A DNA stretch of 64,000 nucleotides, from the NCBI GenBank assembly GCA_017883615.1, contig JADGNF010000014.1, forward strand, positions 1 to 64,000, read 5' to 3'. The number at the start of each line of letters is the position of its first letter. Positions within the stretch are counted from its first letter, which is position 1. Positions 56,506 through 64,000 of this stretch are shown here, one piece after another. Source of the DNA: Candidatus Bathyarchaeota archaeon (GTDB lineage Archaea > Thermoproteota > Bathyarchaeia > Bathyarchaeales > Bathycorpusculaceae). A program made the translations under genes and the position numbers. Under the pieces are notes generated by a model. That model was not told the DNA's origin, made no database searches, and was given only the letters and a program-made list of their open reading frames with translations.

Positions 56506-57512
56506 GGTACATCCACCTTGTCCACGCGCCAACGAACCTTAACAAAACTCTCCTCAACAGGAGTCGTTAGCCCATTCATGTAAGCCAACGCGCCCGTCCA
56601 AGCAATCATTGCACCGTTGTCCGTGGCAAACTTTTGGGGTACCACGCTAAACTTAGCATCGTGCTCCCCAGCGATTACTTCCAGCATAGATTGTAAGCGT
56701 TTGTTTGCCGCCACTCCTCCTGTCAGCAGAACTTCTTTCTTCTCGGTGTGAGCTAACGCACGCTCAGTGACCTCTGTAACCATGGAAAAGGCGTTCTCCT
56801 GTAAACTAAAACACACATCCTCCAGCCGTTCACCTTTTTTCAACGCAGCAGATGCCGCGGTGAGCAACCCGCTTAGACTCATATCCATACCCTTCACCAC
56901 GTAAGGTAAAGAGACCAGCTTCTCCCCTTTCGCCGCCAAAAGCTCCACTGCAGCGCCAAGAGGTGTCCCTTTTTGGTTTTTGATTCCTGCTTCCCGAGCG
57001 AACACATCGAGGCAGTTGCCCAATGCGATATCTAGGGTTTCGCCAAAGATGCGGTAACGCCCCGAAGCATAGGCGGTGACCATAGTGTTGCCTCCGGAAG
57101 CGTAAAGCGTAAGTGGGTCTTGGGCACCGGTTTGGAGTTTACCAATTTCGATGTGCCCCACGGAGTGGTTGACACCGACAAGCGGGATGCCAAGGTAAGC
57201 AGAGAGGGCACGGGCTACAGTGGCTCCTGTACGCAGGCACGGCCCCAATCCGGGTCCCTGAGCAAACGCCACCAACGAAATCTCCTTGGGTTTCAATTGG
57301 GCTTTGGCGAAGGCTTCTGAAAGGACTTTGTCGGCGACCTCTGAATGGTGCCTTGCAGCTTCCCGCGGGTGAATGCCACCTGCTTCAGGCACATAACCGT
57401 CCGTAACGTTTGCAAGGATTTTGCCATCAAATGCAGCTACTCCGACTCCGAAGTCGTCAGCTGTGGATTCGATGCCTAAACAGAACCTTTCAGCCGGTTT
57501 GCCAGTCCCCAT
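56487..57512 (-). CDS. kae1: KEOPS complex Kae1 (tRNA t6A threonylcarbamoyltransferase)
   Basis: CLGIESTADDFGVGVA, HHSEVADKVL, VGVNHSVGHIEIG, TLYASGGNTMVTAY, LTGGVAANKRL. Confidence 0.95.
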   Translation of the reverse strand: MGTGKPAERFCLGIESTADDFGVGVAAFDGKILANVTDGYVPEAGGIHPREAARHHSEVADKVLSEAFAKAQLKPKEISLVAFAQGPGLGPCLRTGATVARALSAYLGIPLVGVNHSVGHIEIGKLQTGAQDPLTLYASGGNTMVTAYASGRYRIFGETLDIALGNCLDVFAREAGIKNQKGTPLGAAVELLAAKGEKLVSLPYVVKGMDMSLSGLLTAASAALKKGERLEDVCFSLQENAFSMVTEVTERALAHTEKKEVLLTGGVAANKRLQSMLEVIAGEHDAKFSVVPQKFATDNGAMIAWTGALAYMNGLTTPVEESFVKVRWRVDKVDVPWVKTL

Positions 57513-57616
57513 TTTTTAGTTATTTCCTTTACGGTTAATTCGCTAGGTTTCTAGGATACACTTTTTATGTCGCAACCTGCGCTTATATATGCTATATTAA
57601 TTGGAATTGACCAAAG

Positions 57617-58000
57617 ATGCCGAAACGTAACGACTTAGAGCAGAAAGCCCTTCATTTCGTCGTAAACACGGGTTACCAAGGCGTGTTGCAGTCTGAGCTG
57701 TGGCGAGAACTGGGCGCCAGCAGCCGCGAAGGCAGCCGAGTCGCCATTAAATTGGAAGAAAAAGCACTTATCCGCAGAGAAAAAGAACTGGAAGGCGGAA
57801 GATGGACCTACAGACTCTTCCCCAAGCGCATGCCAGCCAGCATCGAGACTATAGTGGATTGCCCCTGCCTCATGTGCCAAGACAACGCACGGTGCGACCC
57901 AACAACAACAATTTCGCCCAAAAGCTGCGAGAAACTTACTGGCTGGATAACAGGGCTAGATAAACCTGAAGTAGACCCAGTCGATACCCCAACGGTGTAG
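57617..58000 (+). CDS. Probable TFE-beta / RPC39-like transcription factor (winged helix + Fe-S type Cys motif)
   Basis: wHTH LQSELWRELGASSREGSRVAIKLEEKALIRREK; C-x2-C-x5-C-x10-C in CLMCQDNARCDPTTTISPKSCEKLTGWI. Confidence 0.75.
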   Translation: MPKRNDLEQKALHFVVNTGYQGVLQSELWRELGASSREGSRVAIKLEEKALIRREKELEGGRWTYRLFPKRMPASIETIVDCPCLMCQDNARCDPTTTISPKSCEKLTGWITGLDKPEVDPVDTPTV

Positions 58001-58006
58001 ATTCTA

Positions 58007-58666
58007 GTGGGAAAAACAAAAACGTGGATTAGAGAACGCAAACAAGAATACTATTATAAAAAAGCTAAAACGGAAAACTACCGATCCCGCGCCACCTACA
58101 AGCTCGCCCAAACAATAGAGAAATACCGCTTCATAAAACACGGCAATGTTGTCGTCGATTTAGGCGCGGCCCCGGGCGGATGGATCCAAGCGGCAAGAAA
58201 AGCAACTACCAAAGCAGGCTTCGTCTTGGGTGTGGATCTCAAACCCATCGCGCCCTTTGAGCAAGCATATATACGCACCATTGTATGCGACATGACCGAG
58301 CCCACCGCAATACAAGAAATCCTCAGTTTCCTCCCAGGAAAAGCCGACGTCGTAATCTCAGACATGTCCCCCAACATTTCAGGCGTGTGGGAAGTTGACC
58401 AAGCAAGGCAAATAGACTTGGCGACCAAAGCACTGAATGTCGCACGTCAAATTCTTTGTCCAAACGGAAACTTTTTCACTAAAGTTTTCGAAGGCGACCA
58501 ATTCAAAGCGTACTTCGAAAAAGTGAAGCTGTACTTTAACGAGGTCAAACTGATTAAGCCCAAGGCTAGCCGCTCACAGAGCAGCGAAATGTACATTCTG
58601 GCGTTAGGTTTAAAGTCAACTGAAGAAGCCGACAGTAAACCTAATTCTCTCGAACCCTCCTCTTAA
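58007..58666 (+). CDS. rlmE: RlmE/FtsJ-type rRNA 2'-O-methyltransferase
   Basis: YRSRATYKLAQ, VVDLGAAPGGWIQAA, VISDMSPNISGVWEVDQ. Confidence 0.93.
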   Translation: MGKTKTWIRERKQEYYYKKAKTENYRSRATYKLAQTIEKYRFIKHGNVVVDLGAAPGGWIQAARKATTKAGFVLGVDLKPIAPFEQAYIRTIVCDMTEPTAIQEILSFLPGKADVVISDMSPNISGVWEVDQARQIDLATKALNVARQILCPNGNFFTKVFEGDQFKAYFEKVKLYFNEVKLIKPKASRSQSSEMYILALGLKSTEEADSKPNSLEPSS

Positions 58667-58672
58667 CTTTAG

Positions 58673-59374
58673 GTGCTTGATTTGAGGATTATTTCAGCTG
58701 ATTCCGCAGCCGCCATACTCGACGACAAATTCAACCCGTTACAATTAGTTGCCTCCGTGGCGGTGTTGGTTGAAGCGCCCTACAGAGAAGCCCATATTCG
58801 ATTAGCGGAACCAATTTTCAAAGAAGTTGATGACTCTTTTGATGTTATAGTGAACGAAGCCCAACTCTGCCAAGTCCTGCTGGAAACCGTCCAAGCTGAC
58901 GTGGTCCATTTAGATTCTTCTTTAGGAGCAGTTCCCGTGGACGAGTTGTCGCCCGTAGAGTTGGCGAACATGAAAGTATCCAACAAAGCTCGCGGCAACT
59001 TGCTAAAGATTCTTCCAAAGTTGCGACGAACCGCTGGAGAAATTCGGCGGAAACATGGTATTGAGATGTTGGCTATTGGCAAAGAAAGCATCGCGGTTCG
59101 GATTGCGGAATTGACTGCAGGTGCCGAAGCCGTTCTCTTCGCATGTGGCAAAGCGGTGGATGAGAGGGAGCCTCTTATGCTGGGGTTGCCCACAAGGTGC
59201 GAGCATCGCGTGGCAGACAACAAAGTTTACTTGCATTCCCTCATCGAAGCCGAACATGATGTTAGAGGATACGCCAACGACACCACAGACATTTTAGGCA
59301 AAGCAAGATTGACGGAAATGTTAAATCCCGTAGCAAGAGGCTTCCGAGCCCTAAAGATAACGCCCAGAACCTAA
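58673..59374 (+). CDS. DUF4152-like conserved archaeal protein
   Basis: Recognised overall sequence; short gap after rlmE on the same strand. Confidence 0.6.
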   Translation: MLDLRIISADSAAAILDDKFNPLQLVASVAVLVEAPYREAHIRLAEPIFKEVDDSFDVIVNEAQLCQVLLETVQADVVHLDSSLGAVPVDELSPVELANMKVSNKARGNLLKILPKLRRTAGEIRRKHGIEMLAIGKESIAVRIAELTAGAEAVLFACGKAVDEREPLMLGLPTRCEHRVADNKVYLHSLIEAEHDVRGYANDTTDILGKARLTEMLNPVARGFRALKITPRT

Positions 59375-59424
59375 CGTGTGTTAAATGTGGCAAAACCTTT
59401 TAGCTCACGCAAGGAACCCTTTCG

Positions 59425-60126
59425 GTGGTGGTTGTTTTGGAAGAGCAGAAGCCCGTTGTTTCGCCTTGGGAAGCCGCGTTAGTAATTATCGTTACGTTCT
59501 TCGTTTTCCTATTCATCGGCGCTTTTCTCCTCTTCACCGTCGGCGAAGCTCCAACGCTGGTAGTTGGCGAACTCCTCATACTCGCCGTTCCCCTAATTTA
59601 TCTGCTCAGTAAACGCATCAACATTAAGACCTACGTTAAACTGAACCCAAACCCAAAATACCTTTTGATAGGTTTAGGCTGCGGCGCGCTGCTCTTGCTT
59701 CTGAACATTATAGTTACGAATGGTCTAACTGCTGTTCTCGGGCAGAGCCAAGCCGTACAACAATCAAACGAAACCATCTCCACGTTAAGCGGCACATCAT
59801 TTGGCTTCGCTGCCGTCGTGGCATCGCTTTCTTTGGCGGGCATCTGCGAAGAATTCGCATTCCGCGGGTTCCTTCAAAACTCACTCTTCAAATCGCTACA
59901 TATAAACCCAAAATACTCCAAATACTCCTTCGCGATAGCAGTAGTCATCGCGGCGGGCGTTTTTGGGCTCTTCCATTTTGACCCTCAAGGCGTCTACACT
60001 CTTTCCGCATTCATAACTGGACTCGCTTTAGGCGGAATCTACCACAAATGGAATTACACAACTTCTGCAACGGCGCATGCCAGCATGAATCTCATGGTAC
60101 TCGCTTTGGTTATGTTTGGATTCTAA
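59425..60126 (+). CDS. CPBP-family intramembrane metalloprotease
   Basis: ICEEFAFRGFLQN (EExxxR), GLFHFDPQ, HASMNLMV. Confidence 0.9.
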   Translation: MVVVLEEQKPVVSPWEAALVIIVTFFVFLFIGAFLLFTVGEAPTLVVGELLILAVPLIYLLSKRINIKTYVKLNPNPKYLLIGLGCGALLLLLNIIVTNGLTAVLGQSQAVQQSNETISTLSGTSFGFAAVVASLSLAGICEEFAFRGFLQNSLFKSLHINPKYSKYSFAIAVVIAAGVFGLFHFDPQGVYTLSAFITGLALGGIYHKWNYTTSATAHASMNLMVLALVMFGF

Positions 60127-60983
60127 GCAGCCTTGACGATTTCCAGACTTATGTCGAGGGCTTTGACACTGTGAGTCAACTCGCCTAAACTGATAAGGTT
60201 CACACCAGCCGCAGCGTACGCCAGCAGGTTCTCTGATGTGATTCCGCCGCTTGCTTCCAACAAAACCTTACCCTCTAAACCCGCTTTCTGGAGCAAACCC
60301 ATCGCTTCCACGATTTGTTCAGGAGAGAAATTGTCCAGCATGACAATGTCTACACCCAACTTGGCAGCTTTCACAGCATCGGTGGGTTTTGTGACTTCTA
60401 CTTCGATTTTCTTGCTAAACGACGCATTCTGATTGGCAAGTTTGATGGCGTTTTCCAAGCTTCCCGCCACAATAACGTGGTTGTCTTTTATGAGAATCAT
60501 GTCGTCCAAATGCAGCCGATGCGAGTCCCCGCCTCCGACCACTACCGCCTTCTTGTCGAAGTACAACATTCCAAGCGCGGACTTGCGGGTCGCCGCTATA
60601 CGGGTCTTCAGATGTGCTTTTCTGATTTTTTCGGTGAGAATATTTGTGGCTGTTGCTATGCCACTCATTCGGGAAAGTAAGTTCAGCATAGTTCTCTCCA
60701 CTGTGAGAATGGTCCCAGCGTCCCCTGAGACAGCCATGATAACTTCCCCCTTCATCACTTTGTCCCCGTCAACAACTTCCAAATTGACCTGAAGCCCCAA
60801 AGATTCTGCAAGGATTGCAGCTTCCTCAACTCCAGCAACGATTCCATCACTTTTAGCAATGACTTCCGCTTGAGCCGTGCATTCAGAGGGAGCAATAGCT
60901 GCGCTAGTTACGTCGCCTTCTCCAACGTCGTCAGCGAGTAGTCGAAGAAGTTTTTCCTCCAGCAATCTACGCGGAATAAACAT
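60123..60983 (-). CDS. nadC: Nicotinate-nucleotide diphosphorylase (carboxylating)
   Basis: DVGEGDVTSAAI, ERTMLNLLSRMSGIATAT, ATRKSALGML, LLEASGGITSENLLAYAAAGVNLIS. Confidence 0.95.
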   Translation of the reverse strand: MFIPRRLLEEKLLRLLADDVGEGDVTSAAIAPSECTAQAEVIAKSDGIVAGVEEAAILAESLGLQVNLEVVDGDKVMKGEVIMAVSGDAGTILTVERTMLNLLSRMSGIATATNILTEKIRKAHLKTRIAATRKSALGMLYFDKKAVVVGGGDSHRLHLDDMILIKDNHVIVAGSLENAIKLANQNASFSKKIEVEVTKPTDAVKAAKLGVDIVMLDNFSPEQIVEAMGLLQKAGLEGKVLLEASGGITSENLLAYAAAGVNLISLGELTHSVKALDISLEIVKAA

Positions 60984-61071
60984 AACTCTACCTCAGACGT
61001 TTTGCCTTAAAAACACTTCCCGCAAAAGTTCGGTTTAGGGTATAATTAAAATAAACCCACCTCAGCAATGT

Positions 61072-62220
61072 TTGTCTATGAGACTGCTGTACGCCTGCTC
61101 CGAACTGGGATTGGGACATGCATCCCGCACCATCGCATTAGGGAAACGGTTGCAGCAGCGTGGGCATGAACTGCACTTTTTCACGGGTGGAAAAGCCTAC
61201 GAGTTGCTCAAGAAGGAATTCCCAAACGTCTATCCCGTAACGCCTGTCGCTTGGTACGAGAACAGTAGCGGCGTAGTCACAACAGCATCACTCATTAACA
61301 TCCTGTTCCCGCTTCCATTCTTCGACAGCGAACAGAACCGATTCAAAACAAAAACTTCCAGTGCACAAGAAACCATCCACCGATACTACGACCTCCGACG
61401 AAATATCCACCTGATCGCCCCCGAAGCGATGATTGCTGACGGAGACATAAACGCACTGCGGCTCGCACAAAGGTGGAAAATCCCCCATGCGTACGTAACA
61501 AACGTTGTGCGGCCAAGCTTTGGATTCTCGTCGCTGTTGAGTCCGGGCGAAAGAATAACGGAACGATACGTCAAAGCCTGTACAAAAATAATAATCCCCG
61601 ACAACCCCCCGCCAAACACCGTGTGCCAATACAACATTGGCGACCTTCAAAGTGTCGGAGTCACAGATAAAACTGAATACGTGGGCAGCTTCTTCGACAC
61701 AACCCCAACAATAGTGTCGGAACAACACATATTCGCGCCAGTAAGCGGACCATTCGGCACAAGAGCCAAACTATTGAGGATGCTGCTTCCAGCGTTCGAT
61801 GATCTGGGCGTGAAGGCAGTGATCAGTTTGGGCGTGCCCGGAGAAGCCAAAACGGTCAGGCGTGGCAACTGCGAAATTCACTCTTGGCTTTCCGCCCAAC
61901 AGCGGCAGGAAGCCATGCGAAACGCTTCTATCGTGATTTTCAGTGGCGGACACATCACTTGCTTCGAAACAATAAAGTATGCCAAGCCCAGCGTTTGTGT
62001 TCCGACTCAGCCGGAGCAGTTGGCGAATGCGGCGAAGCTGCAGGATTTGGGCTGTTCAATATTGGCAAAAAACAAATCTCAGCTGGCGGATGCCGTTCGA
62101 GCAATCGAAGCTAACCAAGAAAAGTTCAAAGCCAACGTGCAAAGACTGAACAAAGTTTCGAATAAGTTAAACGGGCTAAACCGCGCCGTCGAAATCGTTG
62201 AAGAACTTACGCTTCGCTGA
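61072..62220 (+). CDS. MurG-like glycosyltransferase family protein
   Basis: LLYACSELGLGHASRTIALGKRLQQRGHEL; FSGGHITCFETIKYAKPSVCVPTQPEQLANAAKL. Confidence 0.85.
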   Translation: MSMRLLYACSELGLGHASRTIALGKRLQQRGHELHFFTGGKAYELLKKEFPNVYPVTPVAWYENSSGVVTTASLINILFPLPFFDSEQNRFKTKTSSAQETIHRYYDLRRNIHLIAPEAMIADGDINALRLAQRWKIPHAYVTNVVRPSFGFSSLLSPGERITERYVKACTKIIIPDNPPPNTVCQYNIGDLQSVGVTDKTEYVGSFFDTTPTIVSEQHIFAPVSGPFGTRAKLLRMLLPAFDDLGVKAVISLGVPGEAKTVRRGNCEIHSWLSAQQRQEAMRNASIVIFSGGHITCFETIKYAKPSVCVPTQPEQLANAAKLQDLGCSILAKNKSQLADAVRAIEANQEKFKANVQRLNKVSNKLNGLNRAVEIVEELTLR

Positions 62221-62848
62221 GGCTTTTGCGTTTTACTTCGCCGTTTGGGGTTTCCTCTTCAAAGACTATAGCACTGAACCGATAAATTTTGGTGCCTTTT
62301 GTGAGCCAACTATCCGGTGGCAACCCTGCTTTTACGCAGCATTGGCAGAGAAATTCTTCTTCGCACCAACCCCACTCTACTGGCACTTGTGGCAGCAGTA
62401 AACCTTTGTACCCGCCTTTCTCCACGATTAAGCCATGTTCGCCCACCTTAATTTGTTTAAGGTACTCCTGGGGTTTCTCGACATCCACAGGTTCAGGCGG
62501 AGTTAGCACGCTAACCTCGAAAACCACCTGGTCCAACTCTGCTTTTTCGAGGGGTTCAAACCTGGGATCCTGCGTAGCCGCGTTTATGGCGTTGTCAATC
62601 ACGGCGTTCACAAGCGGGGCGTTTGGGTACGGGTAACCGATGCATCCTCGCAAATCCTTTCGTTTTCCATGAACCGAGTTGATAGTGACGAAAACGCCGC
62701 AGTTCTCAAAAAGCTTCTTTGGCGTTTCAGTTGGGGGGTCAAGCGTTTTTCCTGTTTCGAGAAAGGTCTTTGCTGTGTTTCGGGCAAGCTTAACTAAGAA
62801 TTTTCCCTCTTCGTCGGATAGTTCAAACGGCAAATGGTTCATCTCCAC
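62207..62848 (-). CDS. AMMECR1-domain protein
   Basis: GVFVTINSVHGKRKDLRGCIGYPYPNAPLVNAVIDNAINAATQDPRF. Confidence 0.94.
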   Translation of the reverse strand: MEMNHLPFELSDEEGKFLVKLARNTAKTFLETGKTLDPPTETPKKLFENCGVFVTINSVHGKRKDLRGCIGYPYPNAPLVNAVIDNAINAATQDPRFEPLEKAELDQVVFEVSVLTPPEPVDVEKPQEYLKQIKVGEHGLIVEKGGYKGLLLPQVPVEWGWCEEEFLCQCCVKAGLPPDSWLTKGTKIYRFSAIVFEEETPNGEVKRKSLSEA

Positions 62849-62898
62849 AGGCGCAGCTCAACGCCGCGCTTGCTATTAAGGTCAAAAGGAAAAGAAAA

Positions 62899-63555
62899 TT
62901 AGAATTTTATGGTTTCTTCGGTTGTGCCTTCTTTGGTGATGAGCAAGAAGTCTATGCCGTCGCCGCTCATGGTGTCTCTGCTGATGGCTGATTTGATAGC
63001 GCGGGTTACTAGTCCTTTAGCTTCTGCAACAGTCATGTCTTTGTTGTAGCTTTCTTCGATGACTGCTATCGCGATTTCTGTTCCTGAGCCAACAACCGCG
63101 TATTCGTCAGGCAAAACTGAGCCCAAAACATCCAGAACCCACAGTGAAGGTCCATCGTCGTCAACTCCACCCACTATAGTTTGGGTGATGAGTGGTGCCA
63201 TTCGGCGGTTGAAGAGAATGTTGCTCATAAGTTTGGCTGCTGCGCGGACGCTGATTTTTCTGCCAACATCCATGCTGAACAGGTTCGCGTTCGCCGCGAC
63301 ATCGCGGGCAAGGACTTGCATGTCGCTTACCAATCCAGCGCATGCTGCGCCGATTTGCTCGGTTATTGGGAACACTTTCTTGCCCCCTTTGCTGGCTATG
63401 AAGAAGCCATAGGAGACACGTTTTTCAGCGGCTAAGATTACGCCGTCTTTGCATACTACGCCAACTGTGGTGGCGCCGGGGATCCAGCTTATTCCGCCTT
63501 GTTGGGCTTGCGATTGTGATTGTGAGGGCTGACTTTGAAGTCCATATCCTTCCAT
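62899..63555 (-). CDS. psmB: Proteasome beta subunit
   Basis: TTVGVVCKDGVILAAEKRVSYGFFIASKGGKKVFPI; propeptide before the catalytic Thr; start re-assigned to ATG at 63555. Confidence 0.94.
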   Translation of the reverse strand: MEGYGLQSQPSQSQSQAQQGGISWIPGATTVGVVCKDGVILAAEKRVSYGFFIASKGGKKVFPITEQIGAACAGLVSDMQVLARDVAANANLFSMDVGRKISVRAAAKLMSNILFNRRMAPLITQTIVGGVDDDGPSLWVLDVLGSVLPDEYAVVGSGTEIAIAVIEESYNKDMTVAEAKGLVTRAIKSAISRDTMSGDGIDFLLITKEGTTEETIKF

Positions 63556-63761
63556 AATTTTGCACCTTATCCTATTGGATAACACAAGACGAATTATTAA
63601 GTTTAATCTAGTTGATATTTTTCTATTAGAAGTCACCCTAAAGAGACGTGACTATACTTGCCGTTTGCATGTACTCGCACTTAAAGATAACTCGAATTGA
63701 AGCCCAAAAATACGCAAAGCTTTAGAGCACAACTGGCTAACTCGTCTAAATAGGTGCAAGC

Positions 63762-64000
63762 ATGGAAATTTACGTGAAAAATATCGATGGCGTCTGGTTC
63801 GGAATCGCAAGCGAGGAACATCGAGTTTTAGCCACAACCTTTGGCAGTGACGAAAACGACGTCATACAAAGCCTCAAAGAAACCCTACACCTAACCGGTC
63901 CCATGAAGACCTCGGTACCTTCGGCTTTGGAGGAAAAGGCCTTTTCTGCCATGAAACGCATCCGGGAAGGCAAAGGAACTCCAGACAATGTTTCTTTATG
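63762..64000 (+). CDS. Possible methylated-DNA-protein-cysteine methyltransferase, N-terminal fragment (runs off window)
   Basis: ATG at 63762 open to window end: MEIYVKNIDGVWFGIASEEHRVLATTFGSDENDVIQSLKE; catalytic PCHR region lies outside the window. Confidence 0.55.
   Translation, partial: MEIYVKNIDGVWFGIASEEHRVLATTFGSDENDVIQSLKETLHLTGPMKTSVPSALEEKAFSAMKRIREGKGTPDNVSL

Noticed and set aside
1-64000. CRISPR arrays, transposases, integrases, phage genes
   Set aside because: No regularly spaced direct repeats and no recognisable mobile-element proteins seen on either strand; the glycan island may still be mobile but has no integration hallmark other than a nearby tRNA-Val.

Overview
This 64 kb window is densely coding archaeal chromosome. 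Support comes from TFE-alpha, a probable TFE-beta, MBF1, NAC, Hel308-type helicase, KEOPS subunits (Kae1, Bud32, Pcc1), proteasome beta, archaeal-type ThrRS and ProRS, rpS15, Trm56 and AMMECR1. A TACK/Bathyarchaeia-like source is my inference only, since no phylogeny was run. The window contains two tRNA genes (Val-TAC, Asp-GTC). I saw no rRNA, no CRISPR array and no recognisable transposon. Main blocks: (1) ferredoxin, AsnB-like, PurB, Hel308. (2) A tight Fe-S/sulfur operon (divergent NifS-like, IscU-like, SufS-like, small TBP-like protein). (3) A ~16 kb glycan island at 10.2-27.3 kb with many glycosyltransferases, FkbM, a deacetylase-like/FemAB-like fusion, nucleotidyltransferase, epimerase, ATP-grasp, HAD and a truncated UDP-sugar dehydrogenase-like protein. 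(4) An information-processing block (DUF2110, HD, TFE-alpha, Trm56, HflX, MBF1). (5) Fic, NAC, PfkB, ThrRS and a frameshifted ABC exporter. (6) Aminotransferases, a Kelch surface protein, ProRS, NAD kinase and Nre repair protein. (7) RecJ-like/Pcc1/rpS15, orphan LysW, KEOPS Kae1-Bud32, TFE-beta/RlmE, NadC, AMMECR1 and proteasome. Observations most worth a second look: the NifS-like protein with several substituted PLP-pocket residues; the single-repeat TBP-like protein beside it; conserved N-termini of HflX and a Kelch protein that lack any ATG/GTG/TTG start; a possible three-helix RNA upstream of NAC; a shared C-terminal PE[FI]P[ST]W-TM-Arg/Lys signal; an ATP-grasp/HAD/truncated-dehydrogenase module; and an orphan LysW. 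All product calls come from reading motifs by eye, with no database searches.
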